Positions 9,669 to 21,593 of a stretch of DNA of 64,000 nt are shown piece after piece. Origin of the DNA: Furcasterigmium furcatum. Its lineage: Eukaryota > Ascomycota > Sordariomycetes > Glomerellales > Plectosphaerellaceae. The stretch is taken from NCBI GenBank assembly GCA_001599815.1, contig BCIA01000006.1, positions 808,961-872,960 on the forward strand. Direction: 5' to 3'. A program made the position numbers and the translations under genes. Numbering within the stretch: the stretch's first letter is position 1; each line of letters opens with the position of its first letter. Below the pieces are notes generated by a model. It was not told where the DNA came from. It saw only the letters and a program-made list of their open reading frames with translations, and made no database searches.

Positions 9669-11986
9669 ATGATGGCAGACGATACGCAAGCTGCACGTCC
9701 CACCCCCCAGCCCGTTCAATGGACATGCCTCGCCTGCAGGAGGCGGAAGATCAAGTGTAAGGTCGCCAACCACCCCACCCTGTGCGGAAAGCTGACAGCG
9801 GGCCCCGGCGCAACAGGTGACAAGGTCAACCCGTGCGACAACTGCGTCAAGACGAACACGGAATGCGTGACGCCCAGATCAGGGCGGGCGGCCGCAAAGG
9901 CACCCAGGCGCGTCGACCTGCGGCGCCGCTTCGTCGAGAGGACTGCCCAGCTGGAGGGCGCCGTGCAGTCCATCGGTTCGGTCCACCAGCCCGGAAGGAG
10001 CGAGAGTCCGGCGAGGTGCAATGTCATTGCCCAGCACGCGCAAGAGGGCGACGAGGCAGAGCTGTTCCACAGGTGGCGCAAGGTGTGGCACTTTAATCAT
10101 TCCTCTGGTAGGAGGGGCTCTGCTGCGGCGTCGGCCTGGGGTCAGGCTGCGCTGCCGGGGTCGCTGTCGTGGGTCGATCCCCGTCAGGCAGGCGTTGAGA
10201 GCAGCCTGGACAAGCTGTTTGTCGGCAGCACGGAGAGCCAGTATGTGAATACTTGCTTGTTGGACGTTTTGGAGCAGGAGGTATGTCGAGTCTCCTTTGC
10301 TTGGGAGGAAAGACGACAACCATGCTGAAGGATCGTATAGGTCGGCAACTTGAATGGCGACGTGGAACTGGCTGGCGGATATGGCCACGCTCCCAAAAGT
10401 GGTGGCTGTTGCCTCCACTCCGCGTCATGTAACTCCTGCGATACTCGTCTGCGCCTCGATCTGCTCGAGCGCCTTTGGTCTCTGTTCCAGATCCGAGTCG
10501 ACCCGATCATAAAGGTCCTCCATGTCCCGGCTGTGGACTCGGTGATAAAGGCCGCGATCAGTTTGAAGCCTCTCTCGAGGGATGCGGAGGCACTCCTCTG
10601 GGCGATATCTTACGGTCTGCACCTCCAAACGACGAACATCAGTCAAATGGGCCCAGAAGCTGACATCTGCAGTCGCCATCCGCTCACTAACGCCTCAAGA
10701 GTGTCTACAAGAATTCGGGGAGTCCCATGAAACTCTTTCCCCCTATCACCGGCTTGGGTGCGAGCAGGCTTCGGCAGGAGCTGCATTCCTCGAGCGCACC
10801 AACCTGACAACGATGCAGGCATATGTACTGTATCTGGCTGGGTTGAGGACCGAGGAGAGCCCGCGGGTCTTGTGGTCGCTGATTGGGCTTGCCATTCGGG
10901 CGTCACAGAGCTTCGGACTTCATAAAGACGGTGTTCACTGGGCTGTTTCTCCGTTCGAGATTGAGATGAGGCGGAGGCTGTGGTGGCAGCTCTGCGCGCT
11001 TGATTCACGGATCTCGTAAGTTCCGCCATGCTCCTTCTGATACGTAACCCCGAGGCGCTGCTGCGTCATCGCTTCCGTTTGGAAACAGGATGTGCAGGGA
11101 CTGACAATGAGGCTGCAGAGAAGACAACGGACGTGCCCCTCAGACGGCGGAGATGCAATTCGACACGCAGATGCCCTTGAATGTGGATGACGAGGATCTC
11201 ACATACAACATGCAGGAGCTCCCCGAGTCTCGAATAGGTCTCACGGAGATGACGATGAGCCTAATCCAATTCGAGCATAACAACACCCTACGGCGCGTCT
11301 TACGGAACTGGTACGGTATCGACGGCGAGAATCCGCCGCAGATGCCCGAAGCCTCGACCACAAAGGAGAAAGAAGACTGGGTTGCCCAAGGCCTAAGAAG
11401 ACTCAAGCAGACATATCTGGATCCCCTGGAAGAGAATTCGCCGAACGGATGGGTGGCCGCGACACAGGCTCGCCTCCTCATGGCCAGCTTGTGGCTCATG
11501 GTCTTCTGCCCCACGCCAATGTCCGGGGCTAGGACCGATCAGTCCGATTCCATCGCCAGAAAGCTTTTTGTGACTTCGATCGAGGCGATCGAGGAATGTA
11601 ACAAGCTCAATGGCGACCCTCGCGCCCAGCAGTGGCAGTGGTATCTCCGGCTGAGCCTCCAATGGCACTCCTCCGTCTTTGTACTTGCCGAGCTGGGCCG
11701 AAACTCGAAAGGCACCCTCGTCGACCGTGCTTGGGGCGCCATCGAGGATATGGTGCGGGTGCGGTTCCAAGGAGGGGAGAACGGTGCCCGACATCACGTT
11801 CTGCTGTGGCAGCACATACGGCGGCTGCTGATCAAGGCGAGGATGACGAGGGAGAAGAAATTCCTGGAGGATTCCCGTCTGCGAATCTCCGAGCTGGGCG
11901 GGTATGATCCTATCCCGCTGGCTAGCCATCGAGCCATTGACGAGCTGCTGGCGGGCGAAGATGGTGTCAGGTGTGGCTCCGGGTAG
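9669..11986 (+). CDS. Zn2Cys6 transcription factor with fungal-specific TF domain
   Basis: Nuclear DNA-binding regulator. Model: exons 9669-9756, 9817-10280, 10341-10614, 10673-11015 and 11119-11986 (678 aa). Intron 1 (9757-9816) is 60 nt, in frame and lacks stops, so it is easily missed. It has a GTAAGG donor, a GCTGAC branch and a CAACAG acceptor. Removing it gives a canonical cluster C20-x2-C23-x6-C30-x5-C36-x2-C39-x6-C46. Reading through it leaves a 25-residue loop. The middle homology region follows: LLERLWSLFQIRVDPIIKVL, then RTEESPRVLWSLIGLAIRAS, then GLHKDG...SPFEIEMRRRLWWQL, the hallmark of the fungal_trans domain. The join at 10614/10673 restores the AISY-VAIRSL continuity, although its donor (GTCTGC) is weak. 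Two ATGs lie side by side at 9669 and 9672. The target genes are unknown; the NmrA-like gene downstream is convergent, so co-regulation is not implied. Confidence 0.88.
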
Positions 11987-12182
11987 GCCACCGGGGTGAA
12001 GCAGAGCCGGTCTTGCTGAGGCGCAGGGACGAACGACACAATTCACGACTGAAGGCATCTATTCACTCTGGTCCTGTTTGCAAGAATTTACGAATGATCG
12101 ATCAAGAGAGACAGTTTTGATATCCGTTCTATTGGTAAAGCGTTTTCGCCGTGTTGTGGCATCATTAAACCACCAACAGCCT

Positions 12183-13241
12183 CTACTGAGATGCAGCCCA
12201 GTGCTTCTCCATGTACCCACTGACCGTCGTGGGCTTCACCGCGGGACACAGACGGTTCACCGCGGGGTCCAGAACTACCTCGTCCTCCTCGTCCCTGATG
12301 CAAGCCAGGTTAAACTCGACCCACAGGCGGTCCATGAAATCATATTCAGGGATCTTCGCCAGCCGCTCTTCGAGCTCCTGCTTCTTGAGCGCGGTCACCT
12401 TGAACTTCTTCCCCGTGACGGCCTCCGCGGACTCCAGCAGCTCGCCCATGGTCACGGTGTCGCCGGCCATGCCCATCTCCTCCTCCCACTGCGGCAGGTC
12501 GAGAGAGGCGGCGACGAAGCGGCCGACGTCCCGGGCGGAGGTGAATGAGATCCGGGGCCACGTCCCGTCTTCCTTGATCGGGAGCTCCGCGATGCCGTTC
12601 TTCATGCCCAGCAGGTACGCGCCGGACTTGTCCGCCAGGGGTCCCTGCCTCTGGATGCCCTCGACCGCCGCGTCCTCGCCGGGCTTGTAACCCTCCCCGG
12701 CGCGGAGCTGCGCCAGGGACTGGTCGCCATTGTCCGCGGGTCCAGGGGTCGCGAAGATGCCGATGCCGATGTAGTTCATGAACGAGCCCTGGTTGAAGTA
12801 GGCATACTCAATCTGACCCTTGTGCTTTTGGCACTCCTCGCGGATGCCCTGGTTGGCCCACTGGAGGGATGGGACGTTGTCGTAGCCCTTGGGCCCGAAA
12901 CCCCATTGCGCCGGGGCGAAGCGCTTGCAGCCGGCCTTGACGGCGGCGTGCAGCAGGTTGACCTGCGTCCGGGCCTGGGTGCCGTCGACGGCCGAGGTGA
13001 CGGAGACCAGGGTGTGTGCTGCCTCGGCCTTGAGAGATTCGGTCAGGGAATCGACCGAGGCGTAGTCGACCGCCGCGATGATGTGGCGCTTGGCGTCTGG
13101 GTCGATGGCGCGGAGCCAGACGGGCGCCTTGGTCGAGCGGGACAGTATGAGGATGTTCCACTGCGTCTGCGAGATGACGGCCGCGACAATGGCTCGCCCG
13201 AGACTGGGCGACGTGCCGCCGGCGAGTGCCAAGGTAGGCAT
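12183..13241 (-). CDS. NmrA-like NAD(P)-binding protein (isoflavone-reductase-like)
   Basis: Single-exon, 352-aa atypical short-chain dehydrogenase of the NmrA/PCBER type. It begins with a beta strand and a Rossmann dinucleotide loop (LALAGGTSPSLGRA, residues 4-17), followed by ILILSRSTKAPVWLRA as the second strand with an Arg that could favour NADP. AVKAGCKRFAPAQWGFGPKG matches the 'A..aGvkRFvPSeyG' signature of fungal NmrA-like proteins. The C-terminal half contains ISFTSARDVGRFVAASLDLPQW, the standard segment at the substrate pocket. The ATG at 13241 was chosen because the protein starts directly with the Rossmann strand. The frame stays open upstream to about 13361 but those residues look like leader. 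Members act either as redox-sensing regulators or as reductases in secondary metabolism; the sequence does not decide which. Confidence 0.88.
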   Translation of the reverse strand: MPTLALAGGTSPSLGRAIVAAVISQTQWNILILSRSTKAPVWLRAIDPDAKRHIIAAVDYASVDSLTESLKAEAAHTLVSVTSAVDGTQARTQVNLLHAAVKAGCKRFAPAQWGFGPKGYDNVPSLQWANQGIREECQKHKGQIEYAYFNQGSFMNYIGIGIFATPGPADNGDQSLAQLRAGEGYKPGEDAAVEGIQRQGPLADKSGAYLLGMKNGIAELPIKEDGTWPRISFTSARDVGRFVAASLDLPQWEEEMGMAGDTVTMGELLESAEAVTGKKFKVTALKKQELEERLAKIPEYDFMDRLWVEFNLACIRDEEDEVVLDPAVNRLCPAVKPTTVSGYMEKHWAASQ

Positions 13242-13859
13242 GATGGGCGGGTTGAGGTGGACGTGGTGAGTGAAGATTGCAGAGCTGTCGAATCGCTGAG
13301 ACTTTGGGGATGAGACATGGGGGAGGGTGGGTGGTATAAAGAAGGAACGAATATTGAGCAAGAGCAGGGTCTCTCCTTTTATAACTTGATGCGATAACTA
13401 AGGTTTCCCCAAACATCCATGACTTACATTGCGTTGGAACTAAAAGCTCGCTCCTCAATCCCGTCGGGTGAGGGTGAGGCGTTCGCTCTCCTTGACCGAA
13501 GGCCCCGAAAGGCCGGGCGCACTCGAAGGCCCGAGATGGTGACCGGACGGCAGCCAATTGGCGAAGGCCCCTTGAGCGAGGCACCCGACTCGGCCCCGTT
13601 GAAGCCCTCCGCGCCGGAGGCCTGGGCAACCCATGGAACTCGGGATCTTTTCCCTCAGCATCCGCACACGCTCGGTTTTATCTATATTGAAAGGTCCGGG
13701 CATTGGCCCCCCGGCACACATTGCTCTCGTTCCTCTTCCTTCCACATAACAGCAAGCTCATGCTCCGAGTCCGAGGAGTCGCAAGCCCAGCACCGACCAC
13801 CGAGCCTCGCAACTCGGTGCCCATTCGTCTCTTCTGTTCTGACAGTGACGGCCCCCGGA
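13242..13859. other. Divergent intergenic region, NmrA-like gene and membrane-protein gene
   Basis: About 620 bases separating two divergently oriented genes, so it probably holds both promoters. A TATA-like box for the minus-strand gene is listed separately. A TATCTATATTGAAA stretch near 13680 could serve the plus-strand gene. No coding content is seen. Confidence 0.5.
13377..13383 (-). promoter_or_regulatory. TATA-like box of the NmrA-like gene
   Basis: Read on the minus strand this is TATAAAA in the context GTTATAAAAGG. It lies about 135 bases upstream of the ATG at 13241, a plausible distance for a fungal core promoter. Sequence match only. Confidence 0.45.
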
Positions 13860-14273
13860 ATGAACCTCACATACCTAACATTCGGCGTGGCCGAGCCAGC
13901 CCTCCAGATCCTAGGCTTCGTCGCCACCTCCTTCGCGCCTCAATACTACGCCCTCACGCAGACGCAGACGCCCACCTCACACCAACTACTGCCGTCCGAA
14001 AAGATCATCACCTTCCAACTGAGCAACCTCATACTAGTCCTAGGGATCCTTGGCCTGAGTATCATGAACTCGAACTTCGACAAGGCCGTCATCAGCACGT
14101 ACCTGTCCGCCTTGTGGTGGGGGGACCTGGGCCACGTCGGCGTCACAACATGGTGCATGGGCTCGCAGAGGCTGTTCAATCTGCGAGAATGGACGCTGGT
14201 CAACTGGGCCAGCGTGGGGATTCCGTGTTTCCTGTTCGCGATGAGGAACTTATACTTCTTCGGCTTGCTCTGA
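13860..14273 (+). CDS. Small multi-spanning membrane protein (possibly DUF7704 type)
   Basis: 137 aa with about four hydrophobic segments: roughly residues 5-30, 50-68, 75-92 and 112-132. There is no signal peptide beyond the first helix. A Trp/Gly/His motif (WWGDLGHVG) lies in the middle. The size, the four helices and the 'D.gH' motif recall the fungal DUF7704 family of uncharacterised membrane proteins; I suggest this with modest confidence. The ATG at 13860 was chosen because the hydrophobic core starts right after it. The frame is open further upstream, but that part is not membrane-like. No enzymatic residues are recognisable. Confidence 0.6.
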   Translation: MNLTYLTFGVAEPALQILGFVATSFAPQYYALTQTQTPTSHQLLPSEKIITFQLSNLILVLGILGLSIMNSNFDKAVISTYLSALWWGDLGHVGVTTWCMGSQRLFNLREWTLVNWASVGIPCFLFAMRNLYFFGLL

Positions 14274-15093
14274 TCCGGAGACTGCCGAGCTTCCCGACGA
14301 GGGCGACTGGAGGATGAATCGACGGAGATGCCGCAGCAGGGGGTTCTGTGGTTGTCCCTGGCACGAATCTGCGTATGGTAGGGGCTATCGACCTAGAGAT
14401 TTGAGACGGACAGTTACAGCAATGGAATGATGGGTACACAAACTTGGGTCTCCAAAAGTTGTGAAACTGTGCGAATCGCGATGCTGCCAGTGATCCCCTC
14501 ACTCCGCTCCCTAACTCAATATTGTGTTGGGTCCAAGTCACCTTCCTGCAGCCACGTTGTGTGTGGAATTGTTGTTGGTCCACCTTGCACTCGCTGATGC
14601 AGCCTGCTGGTGTTTCGTCAGCCGAAACTGGCCGGCCTCGCTATTCGACTCACAAGTAATTCAGCATCCAAAACCAGCTGAGTATGCAGTGATCCATGCT
14701 AACTTCCCGTGATTTTGAACCGACATGGACATATGTACTTGCTGAATCCGAAGAGCGAGCCTGCAAGAGTCCGCATTTGACCGATGTGTTACCTAGGGTA
14801 ACATTGGTCAAGGCCCAGGATACCCTATCACAAAGGGACCCGGCAACATTATAACTTTTTGTTGCCTTTGGACTGTATGCTACTTCTGTTTTTGCTACAG
14901 TGAGCGACCATATCTTGGCTGACACACATCTGGATGCGCAAGCTGAACAAGGCGTGGTTCACCATTATGATTTCGAGCTCTCGACTGGCACAGTTCGACT
15001 CGCAGGACCCAACTCCTTAAAGGATAGGTCGTCGATGAATCAGCTTCCTTTGAGATTGGTCTCCATACCCGGTACCTAACTCCAAAAGTCTAC
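14274..15093. other. Convergent intergenic stretch
   Basis: About 820 bases between the 3' ends of two convergent genes. No gene, tRNA-like structure or repeat is seen. Confidence 0.5.
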
Positions 15094-17645
15094 TTACGGC
15101 ATCGCCGGCGCAGCAGCACCAAAGCCCTCCGTGCCAAACATGACGTCGAACCCAGGGAACCCTGACATGACCTAGTCCACACCCGTCAGCATGCTGTCTC
15201 GTTGAACATTTCCCGGAAGATGAACTTACCATCGAATCAAACTGCTCCCAGCTCGTCATGTCAGCCAAGGTATCACTCGGGCTGACATTGAAGTCCAGCC
15301 CGCCAAGGTCCCCAAATCCGCTGCCCGTCTGTCCCGGAGAGAAGAACTCCGCCTGCGAAGGGGCAGCACCGCCCGCGTCCTCCTGATTCGCCCGCCGCCG
15401 ACTCGTCTGCCGCCGCGCCTCTATGCGCAGCTCCTCGAGAACGAGGCCGTACCGAGACGTCAGCGACCCGTCTTCCGCGTTGCTCGCGATCTGCTTCTGG
15501 CACTTTTCGGCGGCGAGGAAGTACTGCATGTACGTCTCTTCAGGGTCGTTGCACTGTTGAATGGCGTACACGTAGAGGATGACGGATGCGGAGAATGCAT
15601 AGTATGGCGTGAACTGGACCGAGTGTGAGCAGAGACGCGGATTGGAACTGTCAGAAGACAAGACTTACCCAGTAGGCCCTGAAGAGCTGTCCCGCCTCGA
15701 TGAGATCATTAACCGTGTCCACGATGCTCATGGCTGCCGCGAGGCAAATCTGCGTGCTCTGCTCGGATTTTGCTTTGCTGGAAGCATCTCCGACGCCGGC
15801 GTCTCTCCTCCGTCTGTGGCCGTGGCTCAACTTGGCAAAGTTGTTCAGGAGGAGTGGTCGGTGGGTGAGGATCACCGTGTGCCAGTATCCCAGGTTCAGG
15901 GCGTTCCTCTGCCGCTGGAAGATCGGCACGAGCGGTGCTGCCTGGGGCCTGTCAGTGTCGAGGAAGTGCGCCATCGACGATCTCCAGGACTTGAGTTCCT
16001 TGCTGTACTTTTCGGTGAGCGCGAAGCGGTCGTTGTGGGACCTCGAGCGGATGGAGTAGAGGTCGCGCAGGATGCCGCTCATGATTTGGGAGAGTCTGAG
16101 GTTGGATGGTGAGCTCGCATGTTCGAAACTGGACAGGTTCGCGACGGACTTACTGTGCGTATGCTATTGGGCCCCTCATGACGGACTGTCCCCGGGGTGC
16201 GAGGCTTGCTTCAAGATGCATGCTCGAGTGAATCATGTGATCATCCAGCGCCAACGGTAGTTGCTGGTCGATGTCATCGTCGTGGAAGGTTCTCGGCCGG
16301 CCGAGGGCCGCGCTGAGGTAGTTGTCGAGGCTGTATGCGCTCCAGAATGTCCGCCGTCGACACTCTGCTTGGACTTGGTCATTAGCAAATGCGTCAGAGT
16401 GTCTGTTTCTGTGGAGGCCGATGGCGACTGCAAGCCGGGCGACGGTCCCGAAAAGGCTCCAGCAGTGGTTGATTCGAGACTGGGAAAGCAGCCATAGGCA
16501 CTGACAGAGCCGGGCTTGGACACTGGCCAGCTGCACGGCGCCTTGTTCTTTCGATAGCTGATGCAGCCCTGCTAGATAGTATCGTAGACTGAACAATGAT
16601 CAGTACCTGGTGTATTGAGATTGTCAGGTCTTTGCTTCGCATACCTCATGTCCATGCTGGTCTGGTCCGGCTGGGGGACCATGTGCTCCTGCGCCACCGC
16701 GAACATCATGAACAAGACCGCAGTCCGGGTCGGGGCCTGTGTCTTGTCATGCATGACGCCCATGGTGTCGTAAAACTCGTGGAGCCATTGCTCCACCGTC
16801 GGCCGGTGGAGGAAGCGATCGAGCGGCACAGCAAAGTCGAAGTATCTTTCGAGAAGCCGAGAGGTGTGCTCCTTCGAGAGGCTCAGATAGAAGGACGGAT
16901 CGAAGGACTGGCTCGCCGGGTCGACCCCCGGGCCGAGCAGCTCGCTGTTCCGAGAGAGCGGTGCATCGCCAAAGTTGAAGATGGGCGTGCCCTGCGAGAA
17001 GGTACTCGAGCCTTGCAGGCGCTTCTGCATGCGGAGGAGAAAGGACACTCCCGAGGCAGGTCCAACATAGTGGCCCTCGAGGTCCGTCTGCGTCGGCTCC
17101 GGAGAGGCATGCGAGACAGGTTCAGTAATTGGGTCGAGCTCATCGGACACGGGCTCAAGAGGGAAGGACGCGTTATCAGGCCCAGGTGATGGGATGCGTG
17201 GGGTGCGAGCGGTACTGGGAGATAAGGGGAGAGACATGTGGGTGGTGTCTGCGGCAGGGATGCTCTGCCGCGCGACAGAGGGCCTCGATTGGCTGGGGGA
17301 GACGATATCCCCAGACATCAGGACAGGCGGCCGCCCTCGGAAGTACGAGGCGGTATACGTGCATGGCAGCAGAGTCTCGGAGCAAAGCCGGCACGGCTGG
17401 AGTCCGGTGCACTTTGTCTTCCTCCTGTCGGGGAGCAGCGCAAGAACCCACGGTCAGCCGAGGTGAGTCTTTCACAAAGCAAGGTAAGACAGCCAAGAAA
17501 TGGGGACTCACTTCTTGCAGCGATCACAGGCACGCGTCACCCGGGCCCGTTGAATCTGATGCCTCCGCTCCGAGAGACGAGGACTCGGCGAGTGGACCGC
17601 CTCAGTCGGGGCCGGGCCTGGGGTCTGTTGATCGTCAATGTCCAT
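15094..17645 (-). CDS. Zn2Cys6 transcription factor (six exons)
   Basis: Model, in transcription order: 17645-17512, 17424-16645, 16588-16154, 16095-15669, 15613-15230 and 15171-15094 (745 aa). All five introns are GT..AG and keep the frame. The N-terminal cluster C40-x2-C43-x6-C50-x5-C56-x2-C59-x6-C66 is interrupted by intron 1 at K45, a common intron position in this class. After it come a Ser/Pro-rich linker (about residues 80-150) and the fungal-specific TF domain: SLSKEHTSRLLERYFDFAVP, then FLHRPTVEQWL, then SLRYYLAGLHQLSKEQGAVQ, then ARLAVAIGLHRNRH, then RTFWSAYSLDNYLSAALGRP. This is the pattern of the XlnR/acetamidase-regulator-like subgroup. The C-terminus (FDSM-VMSGFPGFDVMFG) is an acidic/aromatic, activation-like tail completed by the short last exon. 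The target is unknown; the DHA2 transporter starts about 1.2 kb away, divergently, so it is a candidate target. Confidence 0.9.
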
Positions 17646-18812
17646 GCTTCAGAGCTTCTGGAGCGGCAGCGAGTTTTCGAATGCTACAGCAGCTTTTCCG
17701 TGCCTCTGGATACGTTTCGGATGTGATGCTGGGCGGTATGTCAAGAGGGGCGTGGGAAGTCGTCGGATGTCGGAAGTTTTTCGGCGAGTCGCCGATTGGG
17801 GACGATCCGACCCGGAAGAAAATAGGGGCGGGGGTGCATATGGATGCGCTAGAGATTAGACCCCTCATTTGTCTCCTCACTCTGCCACTCCGTCAAGATG
17901 CCTCTTCTCCTCTCTTGACATATTTCATACTCTGGTTGAATCACCCACCAAGATATCAGCATGAAAACCTCCAGCGTGTCGAGGCTGTCAAGCTTCCAGT
18001 GTTGGCCCTGAACTTGGTGGCCGCTATGCCCATCGGCTATGGGAGAGGAGGTGCATTCTCGGCTTTGGTCCGACTCCCATCGGACAGGGAACCAAAGTTC
18101 CTGAAGCCAAAGGTCCCTCCCACCATCACTCAAGCCTTAATTTCTGTCACAGTCCCAAGGCCAGGACGGCCAGAGTGGCGGAGGCGGCCGTTCGGCTACC
18201 AGGATCCATGTCTGTACCAGAAACTGATCTCACTGCCGGCCATCCAAGGTTGAGAGAAGAAAGGTTTGAGCAATGAGTAGAAGTGCCAACCAACTCCTAG
18301 TCAAATTGACATCCTGGCTCAGAGGCGAATACAGCTGTGAGCCTGAAGGATTGGCCGACTGTGATTTATGCTTTCGATGGTATGAGGATCACCATCCATA
18401 GCATGGGCTGAGGCAAATCACTGCGACAGTAACGGATCGGCCGCGACCAGGCCGACTTCGTCCTTCCCGCGGGTACGATCTTACTATTTAAATACTTCTT
18501 CGACCCAAGAATCAGCAAACGATTGATTCACGGCATTATGCCGACTTGGTTCGCGGTAAGATGCCGGGGATCCGGCCGCCATCGGCCGGCATGCATCGGC
18601 GTGGCGCCACCGGAGCCGAACAAAACTGGGGCCGACCTTTACACCGAGCTCTCGTCCGAGTTCTCCGAGCACCGGTCACCGAAAGGATGCTACCTATGAC
18701 AATATCTTCAGATACTAATAAAGATGACCATGCCGCCAGGACTTTCTTCTTGCGTGGTGGCGCTCGTGTGACCAGTACCACGAGCCGGATTTCCAATTTG
18801 AGGTGGCCAGCC
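17646..18812. other. Divergent intergenic region, regulator and DHA2 transporter
   Basis: About 1.17 kb between a minus-strand regulator and a plus-strand transporter. No coding motif is recognised. An AT-rich TATTTAAATA at about 18484-18493 is a possible core-promoter element for the transporter. In-frame ATGs at 18687 and 18546 precede the chosen transporter start but encode non-conserved sequence. Confidence 0.5.
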
Positions 18813-20736
18813 ATGGCCAACCAATCGACGAAACATGAAGCTATTCACGATCAGACGAACATCCTGACGGGAGCTCGACTCATTATTGTCTTCTCCGCAC
18901 TGGCTTCAGCGCTTCTCGTCGCCCATATGGACCAGAATGCCATCGGTGTCGTCCTCCCCACGATCGGCCGCGAGTTGGGCAGCTCCTCGACCATTGTCTG
19001 GGCGGGTACCTCGTCATTCATCGCCAACACATCATTCCAAGTCCTCTATGGAAGACTGTCAGACATTTTCGGCCGCAAGGTCATCCTACTCACGATGCTC
19101 GGGCTCCTTGCAGTGGGAGACCTGCTCTGCAGCCAGGCCAGGACCGGACCCCAACTGTACGCCTTTCGGGGTATTTCCGGCTTGGCGAACGGCGGAGTTT
19201 TTGCGACGGTGATGATGGTTGTCTCCGATATTACGACTCTGGAGCAGAGAGGAAAGTAAGTCGACAAGTCCTCCATGACTCATAGGAATCTCAGCATGAC
19301 GCACATGGTTGAGACCGCACATCTATGCCTGGACAACATCGCTCACAACTCTGCCGGTACAGGTACCAGGGAATCCTAGGTGGAAGTGTTGGCCTCGGCA
19401 GCGCCATCGGGCCTTTCATAGCCGCTGGCTTCACGAGCAAGTACACTTGGCGGGCGACCTTCTACTTCCTCGCGCCGTTGGCCATCTGCGTTGCGGTTCT
19501 GCTCTTCTTCCTGCTTCCGCCGCAGAACATCCCACCCGAGCCCGCTGCTTCGAAGATTAAGAAGATCGACTGGGCGGGCATCTTGCTGAGTTCCTCCGGT
19601 ACTATTCTTCTGCTGATTCCGGTATCGGGTATCGGAACTCAGTTCGAGCCTTCCAGCCCAATGGTTATCGCCATGTTGACCCTGGGTGGCGTGTTGCTTG
19701 CTGCGTTTGTGATCAATGAATGGAGGTTCGCCAAGCTGCCGATGCTTCCATGTAAGTCACGACTTTATTGCGGGTATCCAGCCTCCGGGCGCCATGATCT
19801 TCGGCTAACCTATACCTCGGCAAAGTACACCTGTGGAAGACAGTGTCGCTGGCGGCCATGTTCGTCCAAAATTTCATGGTCGGGTTGGTGTACTTCAGCA
19901 TGCTCTATTACCTGCCGATCTTCTTCCAGACCGCGAAGGGCCTTGGCCTCATGACCTCCGCATCGCTACTCACCGCCATGGTCATCCCACAGGCCATCGC
20001 GTCAGCGCTCTCAGGGCAATACATCTCTCGGATCGGGCGTTACGGCGAGGTCATTTGGGCAGGATACGCTCTCTGGACCCTCGGAGCGGGGCTTCACTTA
20101 CTCTTTGGGCGGACCGTTTCGCTCGGTACCATCATTGCCGTGATCTGCATTGAAGGTATCGGCGTGGGCTGCATTTTCCAGCCAAGTGAGGATCCCTGTT
20201 CCCAACCTGGCTGCTGGCGCTGACGACTTTGTGACCCAGGCCTCGTCGCTGTCCAAGCACATTGCCCGAAACCAGACCGCGCAGTTGCCATCTCTGCTCG
20301 GAACTACATCAGAGCCCTCGGCGGCGCTGCTGGACTTGCGCTGGCATCAGCCATCTTCTCCAACACCCTTGTTGCCCATGTCCCAGAGGATATACCCCGG
20401 AACATCTTCTACCGCATCGTCGAGTCGATCTTCGAAATTCCTGACATCTCCAGCCTGTCTCAGAGTCACCAGGACCAGGTTCGGGATGCGTATGCGTCCG
20501 CTGCCCACGCCGTCTTCTATCTCTGGTTGGGGGCCATCGGGCTGTGTCTGGCATTGATGGTGTTAGTCAAGGATACAGGTCTGACAAGAGCGGAGGAGAG
20601 GAAGGAAGACTCCGAGATGGCGGATTTGGAGCATGCGGCGGGTGTCTTGCACGATGAATCACAAGGACGGTTGGCCGACATGGGGGAGAAGACGATGAGC
20701 GGGTCAGCGCCGCCGGAGAAGAAGAGCTCGCGGTAA
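18813..20736 (+). CDS. MFS drug exporter, DHA2 (14-helix) type
   Basis: Plasma-membrane H+-antiporter family that exports drugs or fungal metabolites. Model: exons 18813-19255, 19363-19751, 19826-20185 and 20240-20736 (562 aa); all junctions preserve the frame. The first membrane helix is followed by MDQNAIGVVLPTIGREL, the DHA 'D.tiv..ALP.I...L' motif. Then come the loop 2-3 motif GRLSDIFGRK and, in helix 5, the antiporter-type GGSVGLGSAIGPFIAAGF. The frame then carries on through about 14 hydrophobic segments. The C-terminal tail (about 60 residues, Glu/Lys/Ser-rich) is cytosolic. The ATG at 18813 has a good context (GCCATGG). Two upstream in-frame ATGs would add up to 89 non-conserved residues. 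The intergenic space shared with the Zn2Cys6 regulator suggests possible co-regulation. The substrate cannot be told from sequence. Confidence 0.88.
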
Positions 20737-21593
20737 GATACCTGACTGCTGTACATAACATGAGAGCAGCAGTTGGCTTCTCTGTTACAAAGTATTCCAT
20801 GAAGAAGGCAGGTCCATCTATGCCAAGTCGTAGACACATAGACCATCAACTAGAGAAGAAAGTAGTCTCACATCCATGGGGGTTCATACTAGCGGCGGGT
20901 TCCGTCAGATGAAGCATGGGTTAAAGGCTCCTCTTTTGTTCCGACGGATACATTTCCGCCTTGGCGATGACCAAAAATCATTGGACGCATCGGCGAGTCA
21001 GTCCTCGCACTCTTCGACACTCTCACCCACATCCGACATTACCTGGCAATTCCCTGTCTGTTTGTCATCTTCAACAGACGCCGAGAGACAAGCTAGACTC
21101 AAACCTGCTTTGGTTTAATCCCCGCAACCCCGCGTTTTAGGTGCATGGGGGTCAGGTTCCTAGAGTCGTTGTCGTGATCTGTGGGTTTGCAACCATGAGG
21201 ACCCAGCCTCATTGCCATCCGGATAGGTACTCCTTGGAACTCCAAGACATTGATGGGGCGGACTTAAGAATCATTCCGAGTTCAGCCAGTGCTTAACTTG
21301 ATTTTCTTAGGTAACAAGGGACGTTGTCCCAGCTCTCGAGGCGCGGTCCGAAGTCTGGTCAACCTGGTAGTCGCCGTTCCGAGGGCTGCCATCTTTTCGG
21401 CGACTCTCTTGGCGACCAAGAAATGGCGTCTTAGCGTTGACTCGCCATGAGGATCGGCGCAGTGTTGACATAAAAGCTGGGACTCCCTCGCATGCTGCGG
21501 TAGTTGTAGTGTACAGTTCATCAGCGTTTTCTGTCTTGCTCCTGTTGAATCCGCGTCCTCTATCACACTGTACACTCGACTCTGCATCTCACC
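20737..21593. other. Intergenic stretch between two transporter genes
   Basis: About 860 bases without a supportable gene; presumably the promoter of the gene at 21594. No repeat or RNA gene is seen. Confidence 0.5.

Noticed and set aside
17129..18253. A 374-codon plus-strand frame.
   Set aside because: It overlaps the Zn-cluster exons of the minus-strand regulator and has no recognisable family features.
18546..18812. N-terminal extension of the DHA2 transporter to an ATG at 18546.
   Set aside because: The added residues are not membrane-like, and the ATG at 18813 has a better context just before the conserved part.
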